Of a stretch of DNA of 39,123 nt, positions 10,927-20,175 are shown one piece after another. This stretch comes from Rhodocyclaceae bacterium. Lineage in GTDB: Bacteria > Pseudomonadota > Gammaproteobacteria > Burkholderiales > Rhodocyclaceae. The DNA lies in contig JAGRFY010000014.1 in the NCBI GenBank assembly GCA_020445765.1, positions 1 through 39,123 on the forward strand, written 5' to 3'. Numbering within the stretch: position 1 is the stretch's first letter; the number at the start of each line of letters is the position of its first letter. The notes under the pieces were generated by a model. That model was not told the DNA's origin. It searched no databases and saw only the letters and a list, made by a program, of their open reading frames with translations. The translations under genes and the position numbers were made by a program.

Positions 10927-11427
10927 TCAGCCCAGTACGGCCAGCGCCGACTGGTAGTCCGGCTCCTGCTTGATCTCCGGCACCAGTTCGGCGTGCAGCA
11001 CCCGGTCGTTCTCGTCGATCACGACCACGGCACGCGCAGTCAGGCCCCGCAGCGGGCCGGAAGCGATCGCGACGCCGTAGTCGCGGGCGAATCCGTCATT
11101 GCGGAAATCCGACAGGGTCTCGACATTGTCGAGTCCTTCGGCCACGCAGAAACGCTTCGCGGCGAACGGCAAGTCGGACGAGACCACCAGGACCACGGTG
11201 TTGGCGAGGGTCGAGGCCTCCGCATTGAACTTGCGGGTCGACGTGGCACAGGTCGGTGTATCGAGGCTCGGCACGATGTTCAGCACCTTGCGCTTGCCGG
11301 CGTAGCGGTCGAGCCCGACCTCCTCGAGGGCGTTATTGGTCAAGCTCAGCGGCGGCGCACTGTCACCGACCCGTGGGAATCTGCCTTCGACCTCGATCGG
11401 GTTGCCTGCCAATGTCACATTTGCCAT
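10927..11427 (-). CDS. tpx: Thiol peroxidase, atypical 2-Cys peroxiredoxin
   Basis: Tpx reduces lipid and organic hydroperoxides with thioredoxin as electron donor. The 166 residues are the family length. The peroxidatic Cys60 lies in [16 protein letters not shown] and the resolving Cys94 in KRFCVAEG, the spacing expected for Tpx. The C-terminal half contains [22 protein letters not shown]. An AAGGAG ribosome binding site sits 8 bases before the ATG. It lies 81 bases after the hemW stop, so it may have its own promoter, but none was recognised. Confidence 0.95.
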   Translation of the reverse strand: MANVTLAGNPIEVEGRFPRVGDSAPPLSLTNNALEEVGLDRYAGKRKVLNIVPSLDTPTCATSTRKFNAEASTLANTVVLVVSSDLPFAAKRFCVAEGLDNVETLSDFRNDGFARDYGVAIASGPLRGLTARAVVVIDENDRVLHAELVPEIKQEPDYQSALAVLG

Positions 11428-11508
11428 CTCTGCGTCTCCTTGCTCTGGTGGGTCGGCCTACTCGGCCCGGGCCTGTGCGGGCTTGCATCGGCTGCCCCGC
11501 TTCCTGCA

Positions 11509-12708
11509 CTAGGGCAGGAAGCGCTGCAGCAATTCGTTCAGATAGCGACTTCCGAGTTCGGTCGGACGGATGGTGTCCGCGTCGATCTCGACCAGTCCGT
11601 CGCGTCGCGCGGCGACCAGTGGCGCTTCGACCACGGACAGGGGCACGCCGGTGACGGCCGCGAACAAGGTGCGCGGAAAGCCGCGCCGCAGCCTCAGCGC
11701 GTTCATCATGAACTCGAAGGGTAGTTCGTCCGCGGCCACCTGGCGAGATTCGCACACGAACGCGCGCTCGACAGCGGCTTCCAGATACCGCCGCGGGTGA
11801 CGGTGGCGGACCTCGCGCACCACCCCATGGCGCCCGGACAGCTTGCCGTGGGCACCCGCGCCGATGCCGAGATAGTCGCCGAAGCGCCAATAATTGAGAT
11901 TGTGGGTGCAACCACCACCGGGACGGGCGAATGCCGAAACCTCGTAGTGCTCGAAGCCGGCACCGGCCAGACGGGCCTCGACGGTCTCCTGCATCCAGGC
12001 CACGCTGTCCTCGTCGGGCAGTGGCGGCGGGCTGGCATGGAACTCGGTGTTGGGCTCGAGCGTGAGCTGGTAGCAGGAAAGATGTTCCGGGCCGAAATCG
12101 AGGGCGATGTCGAGATCGCGTGCCAGCAAGGCCGGGGTCTGGCCCGGCAGCCCGTACATCAGATCCAGATTGACCCGTTCGAAGCAGGCCATGGCCGCCG
12201 CGACCGCACGTCGCGCCTCGGCGCCGTCATGGATGCGGCCGATCGCGGCCAGCAGACCGTCGTCGAAACTCTGCACGCCGACCGACAGCCGATTGACTCC
12301 GGCGTCGCGGAATCCGGTGAAACGATCGGCATCCGCAGCGCCCGGATTGGCCTCGAGCGTGATCTCGGCGGCCGGCGCCAGGTTGCCGAGCGCACGTACC
12401 CCGTCGAGCAGCCGGCCGAGCTGCTCCGGATCGATCAGGCTCGGCGTGCCGCCGCCGACGAATACGCTGTGGATGCGCCGCCCCCAGATCTGCGGCAGGG
12501 CGGATTCGAGATCCGCCAGCAACGCATCGACATAGGTCACCTGCGGGATCTCGCCGCGCAGCGCATGCGAATTGAAATCGCAATAAGGGCACTTTCTGAT
12601 GCACCAGGGGAAATGCACGTACAGCGACAACGGCGGCGGCGCGGTCAGGCTCGGCTCCTGGGCGTTCGTCCGTCGAGCCGGCGCCGGAACGATCGGAATG
12701 CGGTGCAT
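11509..12708 (-). CDS. hemW: Radical SAM heme chaperone HemW (coproporphyrinogen dehydrogenase-like)
   Basis: HemW is a radical SAM protein that binds and delivers heme; it was formerly annotated as oxygen-independent coproporphyrinogen oxidase. The 399 residues include the CxxxCxxC cluster site (Cys36, Cys40, Cys43 in PWCIRKCPYCDF), GGGTPSLI, and the HemN-like C-terminal domain. The extra N-terminal cysteine typical of true HemN was not seen, in line with HemW. The start is 8 bases from the rdgB stop in the rph-rdgB-hemW run common in betaproteobacteria. Confidence 0.92.
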   Translation of the reverse strand: MHRIPIVPAPARRTNAQEPSLTAPPPLSLYVHFPWCIRKCPYCDFNSHALRGEIPQVTYVDALLADLESALPQIWGRRIHSVFVGGGTPSLIDPEQLGRLLDGVRALGNLAPAAEITLEANPGAADADRFTGFRDAGVNRLSVGVQSFDDGLLAAIGRIHDGAEARRAVAAAMACFERVNLDLMYGLPGQTPALLARDLDIALDFGPEHLSCYQLTLEPNTEFHASPPPLPDEDSVAWMQETVEARLAGAGFEHYEVSAFARPGGGCTHNLNYWRFGDYLGIGAGAHGKLSGRHGVVREVRHRHPRRYLEAAVERAFVCESRQVAADELPFEFMMNALRLRRGFPRTLFAAVTGVPLSVVEAPLVAARRDGLVEIDADTIRPTELGSRYLNELLQRFLP

Positions 12709-12715
12709 CGCGGTT

Positions 12716-13309
12716 TCAGAGCCGGGTGGCTTCGAGCCGTGTCAGCAGGTGTCGCATCGCCTGGGCACGGTGGCTGAGGGTGTTCTTCAGCGCGCCGTCG
12801 AGCTCGGCCGCAGTCTGGCCCATTTCGGGCAGCAGGAACAGCGGATCGTAGCCGAAGCCGTTGTCGCCACGGGGGGCGTGCAATATCTCGCCGCTCCACT
12901 GGCCATCGGCGATCAACGGCTGCGGGTCGTCGGCATGCCGCAGCAACACCAGCGTGCACGAGAAGAAGGCACGCCGATCGTCACAGTCGGCGAGCCGCGA
13001 CAGCAGCAGTTCGTTGTTGCGCGCGTCGGACTTGGGGTCGCCGGCAAAGCGGGCGGAGTGCACGCCAGGCGCGCCGCCGAGTGCAAACACACAGAGGCCC
13101 GAATCGTCGGCAAGCGCCGGCAGGCCGGTGATTCGCGCGGCATGGCGCGCCTTGGCCAGCGCGTTCTCGACGAAGGTCGGATGCGGCTCGTCGGCCTCGG
13201 TCACACCGAGGCTCGACTGCAGCAGCACGTCATAGCCGAGCGGCTCGAGCAGCGCCGACAACTCGTCGGCCTTCTTGGCGTTGTTGCTGGCCAGCACCAG
13301 CCGCGTCAT
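12716..13309 (-). CDS. rdgB: XTP/dITP diphosphatase (RdgB/HAM1)
   Basis: Hydrolyses non-canonical purine nucleoside triphosphates (ITP, XTP) to keep them out of DNA and RNA. The ATG at 13307-13309 gives 197 residues beginning MTRLVLASNNAKKADELSALL. A GGAGA ribosome binding site sits about 7 bases upstream, which decides this start over a GTG at 13319-13321. Family motifs are SNNxKK, the TFVENALAKARHA segment, ADDSGLCVFAL and the C-terminal GFGYDPLF. It is 21 bases downstream of rph. Confidence 0.95.
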   Translation of the reverse strand: MTRLVLASNNAKKADELSALLEPLGYDVLLQSSLGVTEADEPHPTFVENALAKARHAARITGLPALADDSGLCVFALGGAPGVHSARFAGDPKSDARNNELLLSRLADCDDRRAFFSCTLVLLRHADDPQPLIADGQWSGEILHAPRGDNGFGYDPLFLLPEMGQTAAELDGALKNTLSHRAQAMRHLLTRLEATRL

Positions 13310-13330
13310 GTCGTTCTCCACAGCCGGCGA

Positions 13331-14053
13331 TCACGTCCGCACTTCGAGCGCCGCACGCTGGCTGGTCACCAGGTGGGCGACGCCACCGGCCGCCAGATCC
13401 ATCAGCGCATCGAGTTCGGCCCGGGAGAAGGGCTTGCCCTCGGCGGTACCCTGCACTTCGACGATGCCGCCCGACTCGGTGATCACCACGTTCATGTCGG
13501 TCTCGCAAGCGGAATCCTCCGCGTAGTCGAGATCGAGCACCGGCATGTCCTGATAGATCCCGACCGACACCGCCGCCACCAGTTCCCGCATCGGACTCGA
13601 AGCCAGCCGGCCTGCGCGGACCAGTGCGCCGAGGGCATCGTGCAGCGCGACTGCGGCACCGGTGACCGCGGCGGTCCGGGTGCCGCCATCGGCCTGGAGC
13701 ACATCGCAGTCGATCACCACCTGACGCTCGCCGAGCGCTTCGAGATCCACCACTGCGCGCAGGCTGCGCCCGATCAGGCGCTGAATCTCCTGGGTGCGCC
13801 CGCTCTGGCGGCCCCTCGCGGCCTCGCGGCCGCTTCGGGTATGGGTGGCACGCGGTAGCATGCCGTATTCGGCGGTCACCCAGCCGCGCCCTCGACCACG
13901 CAGGAAGGGTGGCACCGATTCTTCGACGCTGGCGGTACACAGCACCTGCGTGTGGCCGAACTCGACCAGCACCGAGCCTTCGGCGTGGCGGGTGAAGCCG
14001 CGAGTGAGGCGGACCGTGCGCAACTGGTCCGCGGCGCGATGACTGGGTCTCAT
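13331..14053 (-). CDS. rph: Ribonuclease PH
   Basis: Phosphorolytic 3'-5' exoribonuclease that trims tRNA 3' ends. The 240 residues match the family. Visible signatures are [33 protein letters not shown] with the phosphate-binding [19 protein letters not shown] region, and [21 protein letters not shown]. The start ATG overlaps the stop codon of the phosphatase gene upstream (ATGA at 14050-14053), so translational coupling to the kinase/phosphatase pair is likely. Confidence 0.96.
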   Translation of the reverse strand: MRPSHRAADQLRTVRLTRGFTRHAEGSVLVEFGHTQVLCTASVEESVPPFLRGRGRGWVTAEYGMLPRATHTRSGREAARGRQSGRTQEIQRLIGRSLRAVVDLEALGERQVVIDCDVLQADGGTRTAAVTGAAVALHDALGALVRAGRLASSPMRELVAAVSVGIYQDMPVLDLDYAEDSACETDMNVVITESGGIVEVQGTAEGKPFSRAELDALMDLAAGGVAHLVTSQRAALEVRT

Positions 14054-14973
14054 TTGGTGTATTTCTGAATGGCCTGGTTGATTTCGCGAATGGCCCGCTC
14101 GATCTCGTCGTCGGAAAGGTCCTCGTGACCGCTGCCGCCTGCCGGCCGGGTCCGCAGAAAGCCCTCCATCTGCGTCGTGAAAGCGCCCAGCTCCATGGTC
14201 TTGGTAGAGACGCTTCCGGGCTGCCCCTCAGCGTAGTTCTCCTCCCAGTTCAGCGCAATCAGCGACAGGTTGTCGCAGGTCGGCCCGGCGCGCTGCTCGG
14301 CCAGATCCATAATCTTCGGTACCGTCTCCATGACCCGCCCGTTGGCGAGGTTGGCGATCACCAGCTGGTCGTCGAGTGGCCCCCAGACGCCGTCCGAACA
14401 GATCGCGATGACGTCGCCGCGATACAGCGGCGTGCGCTTCGAGAACTCGATCTGGGGCGAATGGCTTCCGCCGAGACAGCTGTAGATGCGGTTCCTGCTC
14501 GGATGCTTGGCCGCGCCTTCGGCGTCGAGCAGTCCCTGATCCATCATCAGTTGGACACGGGAATGATCCTTGGTTCGCGACGCGATCTCGCGCCGGCGCA
14601 ACAGGTAGAGCCGGGAGTCGCCGGCATGGGCCCAGTAGGCCTGGCTGTCCTGGATGATGCTGGCGACGACGGTGGTGCGCGGGGCATCGTCGAGCGATTT
14701 GTCGAACGCGTAGTCGAGGATCGCGTGGTGGGCATTGGTCAGCGCCCGGGACAGGAACAGCACGGGATCGGCGAGCGCCGGCCGGGCCTCGCGCTGGAAG
14801 GCCTGGGCGACGAACTGCACCGCGATCTGCGCCGCCACTTCACCGTGCAGATGCCCCCCCATGCCATCAGCGACGATCATCAGCAGGGCCTCGCGCGAGT
14901 AGGAATAGGCCACGCGGTCCTGGTTGTTTCGTCGCCGCCCGATGCGGCTCTCCTGGAAGATCGTGAACTTCAT
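14050..14973 (-). CDS. PP2C-family (PPM) serine/threonine protein phosphatase
   Basis: Metal-dependent phosphatase that probably reverses the action of the adjacent kinase. The start ATG at 14971-14973 overlaps the kinase stop (ATGA), giving 307 residues beginning [23 protein letters not shown] motifs are [20 protein letters not shown] (metal-binding Asp at about 36), [23 protein letters not shown], and the terminal metal-binding CDNLSLI. After the catalytic domain a tail of about 60 residues ends in a charged helix ([18 protein letters not shown]). There is no signal peptide or membrane segment, so it is cytoplasmic. PppA-like phosphatases control some T6SSs; whether this one does is unknown. 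Confidence 0.88.
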   Translation of the reverse strand: MKFTIFQESRIGRRRNNQDRVAYSYSREALLMIVADGMGGHLHGEVAAQIAVQFVAQAFQREARPALADPVLFLSRALTNAHHAILDYAFDKSLDDAPRTTVVASIIQDSQAYWAHAGDSRLYLLRRREIASRTKDHSRVQLMMDQGLLDAEGAAKHPSRNRIYSCLGGSHSPQIEFSKRTPLYRGDVIAICSDGVWGPLDDQLVIANLANGRVMETVPKIMDLAEQRAGPTCDNLSLIALNWEENYAEGQPGSVSTKTMELGAFTTQMEGFLRTRPAGGSGHEDLSDDEIERAIREINQAIQKYTK

Positions 14974-15923
14974 TGGCGTCCGATGAAGGTACGCAAGCGC
15001 GTACTCCAGTCTGTGAACCAGGTGCCGGGGACCGGATCCGCGCCCGACGGGCTGGCCAGGGCCTTCTGCAGCGCATAGACGCTCTGGGGCCGCTTGAGCG
15101 GATCGAGTTGCAGGCACCAGTCGATGGTCTGCAGCAACTGACGGTTGTACTTGCCCGCAAACTGTTTCACTGCGGGTACCAGTTCGTCGCGTTCGTCGCG
15201 CTCGTCGGCCCGTTGCGGCGGACCGCCGGCAATGCAGGCGTAGAGGCTCGCGCCGACGCTGTAGATATCGCTCCAGGGCCCCAGCCCGCTGCGGCCCGCC
15301 AGTTGCTCGGGCGACGCGAAGCCCGGCGTATACATTGGTTTCAACACCGGCTGGTCACTCATCAGGGTCTGGCGGGCGGCACCGAAATCCAGCAGCACCG
15401 GCGTGCCGTCGGCGCGCAGGTAGATGTTCGAAGGCTTGATGTCGAGATGCAGCAGCTTGTGGGCATGGACTTCGCGAAGGCCGTTGAGCATGCGTGTGAA
15501 CACGCCCCGCAGGAAGCGCTCGCTGATGTCCCCCCGCTGACGATGGCGATGGACATAGTCGTTGAGGGTTCGCCCGCGCTCGAAGTGCATCACCATATAG
15601 ACGGTATTGTTGGCGCGGAAGAAGTTCAAGACCCGGACCACATTGGGGTGCATCAGCCGGGCCAGCGAGCGCCCTTCCTCGAAGAAGCACTTCATGCCGT
15701 AGCGGAACGCGGATTGATGTTCCTCCGTGATCTGCGGCGCAATCTGCCCCTCCTTGCGCAGCGCCAGCGAGTTGGGCAGGTACTCCTTGATGGCCACCGG
15801 CGTGCCGGCCTGATCGTAGGCCAGATACACGATGGAGAAGCCCCCAAGCGACAGCTGGCGCTCGATGCGGTACTGCTCCAGTTGGAATCCAGAGGGAAGC
15901 GGGTAGTTGGCCTGGGCAGGCAT
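14970..15923 (-). CDS. Soluble Hanks-type serine/threonine protein kinase (non-RD)
   Basis: The 317 residues are essentially a kinase domain. The glycine loop is LSLGGFSIVYLA (about 24-35), the ATP lysine Lys46 (VAIKEYLP), and the catalytic loop HLDIKPSN has Asp161 and Asn166. The metal-binding DFG is at 179-181 and the APE-like loop is GFASPEQLAG. The Arg of the usual HRD is Leu, making it a non-RD kinase, often independent of activation-loop phosphorylation. No membrane helix or sensor domain follows, unlike P. aeruginosa PpkA. It heads an overlapping kinase-phosphatase-rph arrangement and is divergent from yicC. Confidence 0.88.
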   Translation of the reverse strand: MPAQANYPLPSGFQLEQYRIERQLSLGGFSIVYLAYDQAGTPVAIKEYLPNSLALRKEGQIAPQITEEHQSAFRYGMKCFFEEGRSLARLMHPNVVRVLNFFRANNTVYMVMHFERGRTLNDYVHRHRQRGDISERFLRGVFTRMLNGLREVHAHKLLHLDIKPSNIYLRADGTPVLLDFGAARQTLMSDQPVLKPMYTPGFASPEQLAGRSGLGPWSDIYSVGASLYACIAGGPPQRADERDERDELVPAVKQFAGKYNRQLLQTIDWCLQLDPLKRPQSVYALQKALASPSGADPVPGTWFTDWSTRLRTFIGRQ

Positions 15924-16105
15924 CGGTCAGTGGCGGCGCATCAAGTCCATGCAATCAGAATACGGATCCAGCCCGCTCCTCCTGGCTGTGGCCGCCGGTC
16001 GGCAGGTTCCGCCCGGCGAGGGGCGGGCCGACGCCCCAGCCATCGCCAGCCGGCTAACCGTGAAATATCCCGCTCGGGGCGCTACTATCCATGGTTACGT
16101 CCCGA

Positions 16106-16134
16106 TTGTCGTTGTTTGAAACCAGCGCTGTAAA
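16106..16134 (+). promoter_or_regulatory. Probable sigma70 promoter for yicC-gmk-rpoZ-spoT
   Basis: TTGTCG (16106-16111) and TGTAAA (16129-16134) are 17 bases apart, each matching 4 of 6 consensus positions. The predicted transcript starts near 16141, about 27 bases before the yicC ATG. The rest of the 244-base divergent region between the kinase gene and yicC holds GC-rich imperfect repeats, but I found no clear kinase promoter. Confidence 0.5.
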
Positions 16135-16167
16135 GTTTGCACTGCAGCGAAAACTCCGGAAACCAGC

Positions 16168-17034
16168 ATGATCCATAGCATGACCGGCTTTGCCTCGCAC
16201 AGCCGCGACCTCGGTCCAGTGACCCTGCACCTCGAACTGCGCAGCGTCAATTCCCGCTACCTGGATCTGGCGTTCCGCATCGTCGAAGACCTGCGCCAGG
16301 CCGAACCGCAGCTGCGTGAGCTGATCGGTGCGCGCCTGAAGCGGGGCAAGGTCGAATGCCGTCTCAACCTGCAGCATAACGACACCGCCCCGCGCGAACT
16401 CAATCTCAACCGGAGCCTGCTCGCCCAGCTCGGCCACGCCCAGCAGAGCGTACTCGACGCGCTGCCCGGCACCACGCCGTTTTCGGTCAACGACATCCTG
16501 CGCTGGCCGGGCATGCTCGACGACGACAGCCTGCGCTACGAACAGATGCAGGGCGAGGTGGTCGAACTCGCCGGCGAAGCGCTCGGCGAACTGATCGCCA
16601 GCCGCGCCCGCGAGGGCGCCAAACTGGCCGACATCGTGCGCGAGCGCGTGGCGCTGATGCGTGCCCTGGTAAGCCGTGCCGAGCCGCTGGTACCGGCCCA
16701 GGTCGCCGACTACCAGGAGCGGCTGGCGGGACGCCTGCGCGAAGCCGTCGCGTCGATGGACGAGGAGCGCATCCGCCAGGAGGTGGCGGTGTTCGCGCAG
16801 CGGGTCGACGTCGCCGAGGAACTGGCGCGCCTGGCGACCCACCTCGACGAGGTCGAGCGCATCCTCGCGGCCGGCGGCATTGCCGGCAAGCGCCTCGATT
16901 TCCTGATGCAGGAACTCAATCGCGAGGCGAACACGCTGGGCTCGAAGTCCTTTTCCGCCGACCTGACGTCGATCGCAGTCGAACTCAAGCTCTATATCGA
17001 ACAGATGCGCGAACAGGTGCAGAACCTCGAATGA
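16168..17034 (+). CDS. yicC: YicC/YloC-family endoribonuclease
   Basis: The 288 residues match the YicC family, whose members are reported to act as RNA endonucleases linked to stationary phase and small-RNA decay. The N-terminus MIHSMTGFASHSRDLGP and the motif LRSVNSRYLDLAFRI are diagnostic. The C-terminal half contains GKRLDFLMQELNREANTLGSK, the conserved DUF1732 segment. The stop overlaps the gmk start (ATGA at 17031-17034), as is common for yicC-gmk pairs. Confidence 0.94.
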   Translation: MIHSMTGFASHSRDLGPVTLHLELRSVNSRYLDLAFRIVEDLRQAEPQLRELIGARLKRGKVECRLNLQHNDTAPRELNLNRSLLAQLGHAQQSVLDALPGTTPFSVNDILRWPGMLDDDSLRYEQMQGEVVELAGEALGELIASRAREGAKLADIVRERVALMRALVSRAEPLVPAQVADYQERLAGRLREAVASMDEERIRQEVAVFAQRVDVAEELARLATHLDEVERILAAGGIAGKRLDFLMQELNREANTLGSKSFSADLTSIAVELKLYIEQMREQVQNLE

Positions 17035-17666
17035 CCGCGGCAACCGAGTCCGGCGCCGGCACGCTGCTGATCGTCACCGCACCGTCCGGCGCCGGCAAGA
17101 CCACCCTGGTGCGCGGCCTGCTCGCACGCGACCCCGCGCTCGGGCTGTCAGTGTCATTCACGACCCGCGCACCGCGCCCGGGCGAGTCGGACGGCGTGCA
17201 TTACCATTTCATCGATGACGGCGACTTCGTCGCCAGGCGCGAACGCGGCGAATTCGTCGAATGGGCCGAAGTGCATGGCAACCTGTACGGCACGTCGTCG
17301 CGATGGCTGCACGAGCAGATCGCCAAGGACCGCGACATCGTGCTCGAAATCGACTGGCAGGGGGCGCAGCAGGTCAGAGCACATTTCGCGGCAGCGGTCG
17401 GCGTATTCGTGCTGCCGCCGTCGCTCGCCGAACTCGAGCGACGGCTGCGCGGACGCGGCACCGACAGCGAAACCGTGATCGCGCGACGGCTGAGTGCCGC
17501 ATACGACGAGATGCGTCATCTGGCGGAATTCGACTACGTTATAATCAACAACGAGTTACCGGTGGCCCTCGACGACCTGCAGGCAGTACTGCAGGCCGCA
17601 CGCCTGCGCTACCGCAACCAGAAGCAGCGCCACCCCTCTTTATTTGAATCTCTCGAACAGGATTGA
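17031..17666 (+). CDS. gmk: Guanylate kinase
   Basis: Phosphorylates GMP to GDP with ATP, feeding GTP and (p)ppGpp pools. The 211 residues contain the P-loop APSGAGKTTLVRGLL (about 17-31), the GMP-binding segment SFTTRAPRPGESDGVHYHFI, the EWAEVHGNLYGTS region and the EIDWQGAQQVR block. It overlaps yicC by four bases and is followed at once by rpoZ. The alarmone synthetase lies further downstream in the same cluster. Confidence 0.96.
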   Translation: MTAATESGAGTLLIVTAPSGAGKTTLVRGLLARDPALGLSVSFTTRAPRPGESDGVHYHFIDDGDFVARRERGEFVEWAEVHGNLYGTSSRWLHEQIAKDRDIVLEIDWQGAQQVRAHFAAAVGVFVLPPSLAELERRLRGRGTDSETVIARRLSAAYDEMRHLAEFDYVIINNELPVALDDLQAVLQAARLRYRNQKQRHPSLFESLEQD

Positions 17667-17669
17667 AGC

Positions 17670-17885
17670 ATGGCCCGCATCACCGTCGAAGACTGTCTCA
17701 ACAGGATCCCCAACCGCTTCCAGCTGACCCTGGCCGCCACCTATCGCGCACGCCAGCTGACGGCCGGCGCCATGCCTCAGATCGAAACCGACCGCACCGA
17801 CAAGGACAAGCCGACGGTCATCGCGTTGCGTGAGATCGCCGCCGGCAAGGTCGGACTGGAGATGCTCAATCGCGGCCAGGCCTGA
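17670..17885 (+). CDS. rpoZ: RNA polymerase subunit omega
   Basis: Omega helps fold beta' and forms part of one ppGpp binding site on RNA polymerase in proteobacteria. The 71 residues begin [20 protein letters not shown], the diagnostic N-terminus, followed by the conserved [11 protein letters not shown] and [15 protein letters not shown]. It is 3 bases after gmk and 28 bases before spoT. The length is slightly below that of E. coli omega, as is usual in this group. Confidence 0.96.
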   Translation: MARITVEDCLNRIPNRFQLTLAATYRARQLTAGAMPQIETDRTDKDKPTVIALREIAAGKVGLEMLNRGQA

Positions 17886-17913
17886 TCCGCTGTACGGGAG
17901 GAGCGCACCAACC

Positions 17914-20115
17914 GTGGCCGAAGCCCAGCCCGCGACCTCCCCGGCAAGGCCACTGCCCGCCTCCAGCGTCGTCGCGCTCGATTTCGAGCGCCTGCGCGCG
18001 ACCCTCGGCGAATACCTCAGGATCGAGGACATCGGCCGCGTCGAGGCCGCTTATCACTTTGCCGCGCGCGCCCACGACGGACAGTTCCGCCAGAGCGGCG
18101 AGCCCTACGTCACCCACCCGGTGGCGGTCGCCGAGATCGTCGCCGGCTGGCGGCTGGACCCGCAGGCGCTGATCGCCGCCCTCCTCCATGACGTCATGGA
18201 GGACACCGCGATCACCAAGCAGGAGATCGCCGACGCCTTCGGCAAGGTGACCGCCGAACTGGTCGACGGCCTGTCCAAGCTCGACAAGATCGAGTTCCAG
18301 TCGCAGGAAGAGGCGCAGGCCGAGAATTTCCGCAAGATGCTGCTGGCGATGGCGAGCGATCTGCGGGTGATCCTGATCAAGCTCGCCGACCGCCTGCACA
18401 ACATGCGAACCCTCGATTCGGTGAGCCCGGCGAAGCGGCGCCGGGTCGCCAGCGAGACCTTCGAGATCTACGCGCCGATCGCCAACCGGCTGGGTCTCAA
18501 CCAGATGTACCGCGAACTGCAGGAGCTGTCGTTCGAACACAAGTACCCGATGCGCTTCCGGGTGCTGACGAAGGCGGTGCGTTCGGCCCGCGGCAACCGT
18601 CGCGAAGTCATCGGCAAGGTGCTCACCGCCCTCGACGAACGCCTGCCGCAGTGGGGCATCGCGGCCGAGATCCACGGTCGCGAGAAGCACATCTACGGCA
18701 TCTATCGGAAGATGGTCGAGAAGAACCTGTCGTTCTCTCAGGTGCTCGACATCTACGGCTTTCGCGTGATCGTCCGCGACGTGCCGACCTGCTACCTTGC
18801 GATGGGGGCGCTGCACGGCCTCTACAAACCGGTGCCGGGCAAGTTCAAGGACTACATCGCGATTCCCAAGGGCAATGGCTACCAGTCCTTGCACACGACG
18901 CTGATCGGGCCCTTCGGCACGCCGGTCGAAGTGCAGATCCGCACGCAGGAGATGCACCACATCGCCGAGAGCGGCGTTGCCTCGCACTGGCTGTACAAGG
19001 AGGACGAGCGCACGCTGTCCGAATTGCAGCACAAGACCCACAGCTGGCTGCAGTCGCTGCTCGAGCTGCAATCGACCAGCGGCGAGGCCACCGAATTCCT
19101 CGAACACGTCAAGATCGACCTGTTCCCGGGCGAGGTCTACGTGTTCTCGCCGCGCGGCAAGATCTTCTCGATGCCCCGCGGTTCGACGCCGGTCGATTTC
19201 GCCTACGCCGTACATACCGATGTCGGCAACCGCTGCGTCGCCTGCCGCGTCAATGGCGAACTGATGCCATTGCGCACCGAACTGCGCAACGGCGATCAGG
19301 TCGAGATCATCACGGCCGCCCATGCCAGCCCCAATCCGGCGTGGCTGTCGTACGCGCGCACCGGCAAGGCGCGCTCGCAGATCCGCCACTTCCTGAAGAA
19401 CGTGCAGCAGGAAGAATCCGCGGCGCTGGGCGAACGGCTGCTGAACCAGGCGCTGAGGCCTCACGGCCTGTCGGTCGGCCAGATCAGCAACTTCGCCTGG
19501 GAGCGCTTCCTGCGCGACCGGGGCGTGCGCGCCCGCCGCGACGTCTTCGTCGACATCGGCCTCGGCAAGCGCCTGCCGGTGATCGTCGCGCGCCGCCTGT
19601 CGCAGGCCCAGGACATGGAAACCGGCCGCCCCGACGTCATCAAGCCGAAACCGGCCGGCGCCATCCTGATCCGTGGCAGCGAGGGCATCGCGGTACAGCT
19701 GGCGAGATGCTGCCGGCCCATACCGGGCGACCCGATCATCGGCATCATCCGCAAGGGACAGGGGCTCGAAGTGCATGTGCATGACTGTCCCTCCATCCAG
19801 CGGGTTCGCGGCGAGCGCGGGCGCTGGGTGGACGTGGAATGGGAGCCGGCCCACGATCGTCTGTTCGACGTCGCCATCCGGGTGATGACGCAGAATGCGC
19901 GCGGCGTGCTGGCACGGGTCGCCAGCGCGATCGCCGAAGAGAACTCCAACATCCAGAACGTCGGCATGGACGCCGACCAGATTCCCTACTCGACGCTGAA
20001 CTTCACGCTGCAGGTGGCCGACCGCATCCACCTGGCGAAGGTGTTGCGGGCCGTCCGGCGCGTACCGGAGGTGGTGCGCATCATCCGCTGCAAGGGCGAC
20101 GGCGGGGGCGCCTGA
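17914..20115 (+). CDS. spoT: Bifunctional (p)ppGpp synthetase/hydrolase (SpoT/Rel type)
   Basis: Makes and degrades (p)ppGpp. The GTG at 17914 follows a strong GGGAGGAG site (17896-17903); the frame is open back to 17830, but that part is rpoZ sequence. From the GTG the protein has 733 residues. The hydrolase HD domain has His68 (YVTHPV) and HDVMED at 92-97, so hydrolysis should be intact. The synthetase domain carries YGFRVIVRD, KFKDYIAIPKGNGYQSLHTT and VEVQIRT. A TGS domain (DLFPGEVYVFSPRGKIFSMP) and a C-terminal ACT domain follow. The KFKD motif, as in bifunctional Rel/SpoT rather than EXDD of RelA, supports the call. Confidence 0.93.
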   Translation: MAEAQPATSPARPLPASSVVALDFERLRATLGEYLRIEDIGRVEAAYHFAARAHDGQFRQSGEPYVTHPVAVAEIVAGWRLDPQALIAALLHDVMEDTAITKQEIADAFGKVTAELVDGLSKLDKIEFQSQEEAQAENFRKMLLAMASDLRVILIKLADRLHNMRTLDSVSPAKRRRVASETFEIYAPIANRLGLNQMYRELQELSFEHKYPMRFRVLTKAVRSARGNRREVIGKVLTALDERLPQWGIAAEIHGREKHIYGIYRKMVEKNLSFSQVLDIYGFRVIVRDVPTCYLAMGALHGLYKPVPGKFKDYIAIPKGNGYQSLHTTLIGPFGTPVEVQIRTQEMHHIAESGVASHWLYKEDERTLSELQHKTHSWLQSLLELQSTSGEATEFLEHVKIDLFPGEVYVFSPRGKIFSMPRGSTPVDFAYAVHTDVGNRCVACRVNGELMPLRTELRNGDQVEIITAAHASPNPAWLSYARTGKARSQIRHFLKNVQQEESAALGERLLNQALRPHGLSVGQISNFAWERFLRDRGVRARRDVFVDIGLGKRLPVIVARRLSQAQDMETGRPDVIKPKPAGAILIRGSEGIAVQLARCCRPIPGDPIIGIIRKGQGLEVHVHDCPSIQRVRGERGRWVDVEWEPAHDRLFDVAIRVMTQNARGVLARVASAIAEENSNIQNVGMDADQIPYSTLNFTLQVADRIHLAKVLRAVRRVPEVVRIIRCKGDGGGA

Positions 20116-20145
20116 TCGGGGCTGCGCGCAGAGCTGCTCTGCCGC

Positions 20146-20151
20146 TACAAT
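20146..20151 (+). promoter_or_regulatory. Possible -10 element upstream of the PTS genes
   Basis: TACAAT sits 25 bases before the EIIA start in the 60-base gap after spoT, with no clear -35 hexamer. It could give the PTS genes expression independent of spoT; this is weak evidence. Confidence 0.28.
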
Positions 20152-20175
20152 CTGGGCAATCTCGGGGGTCGGACC

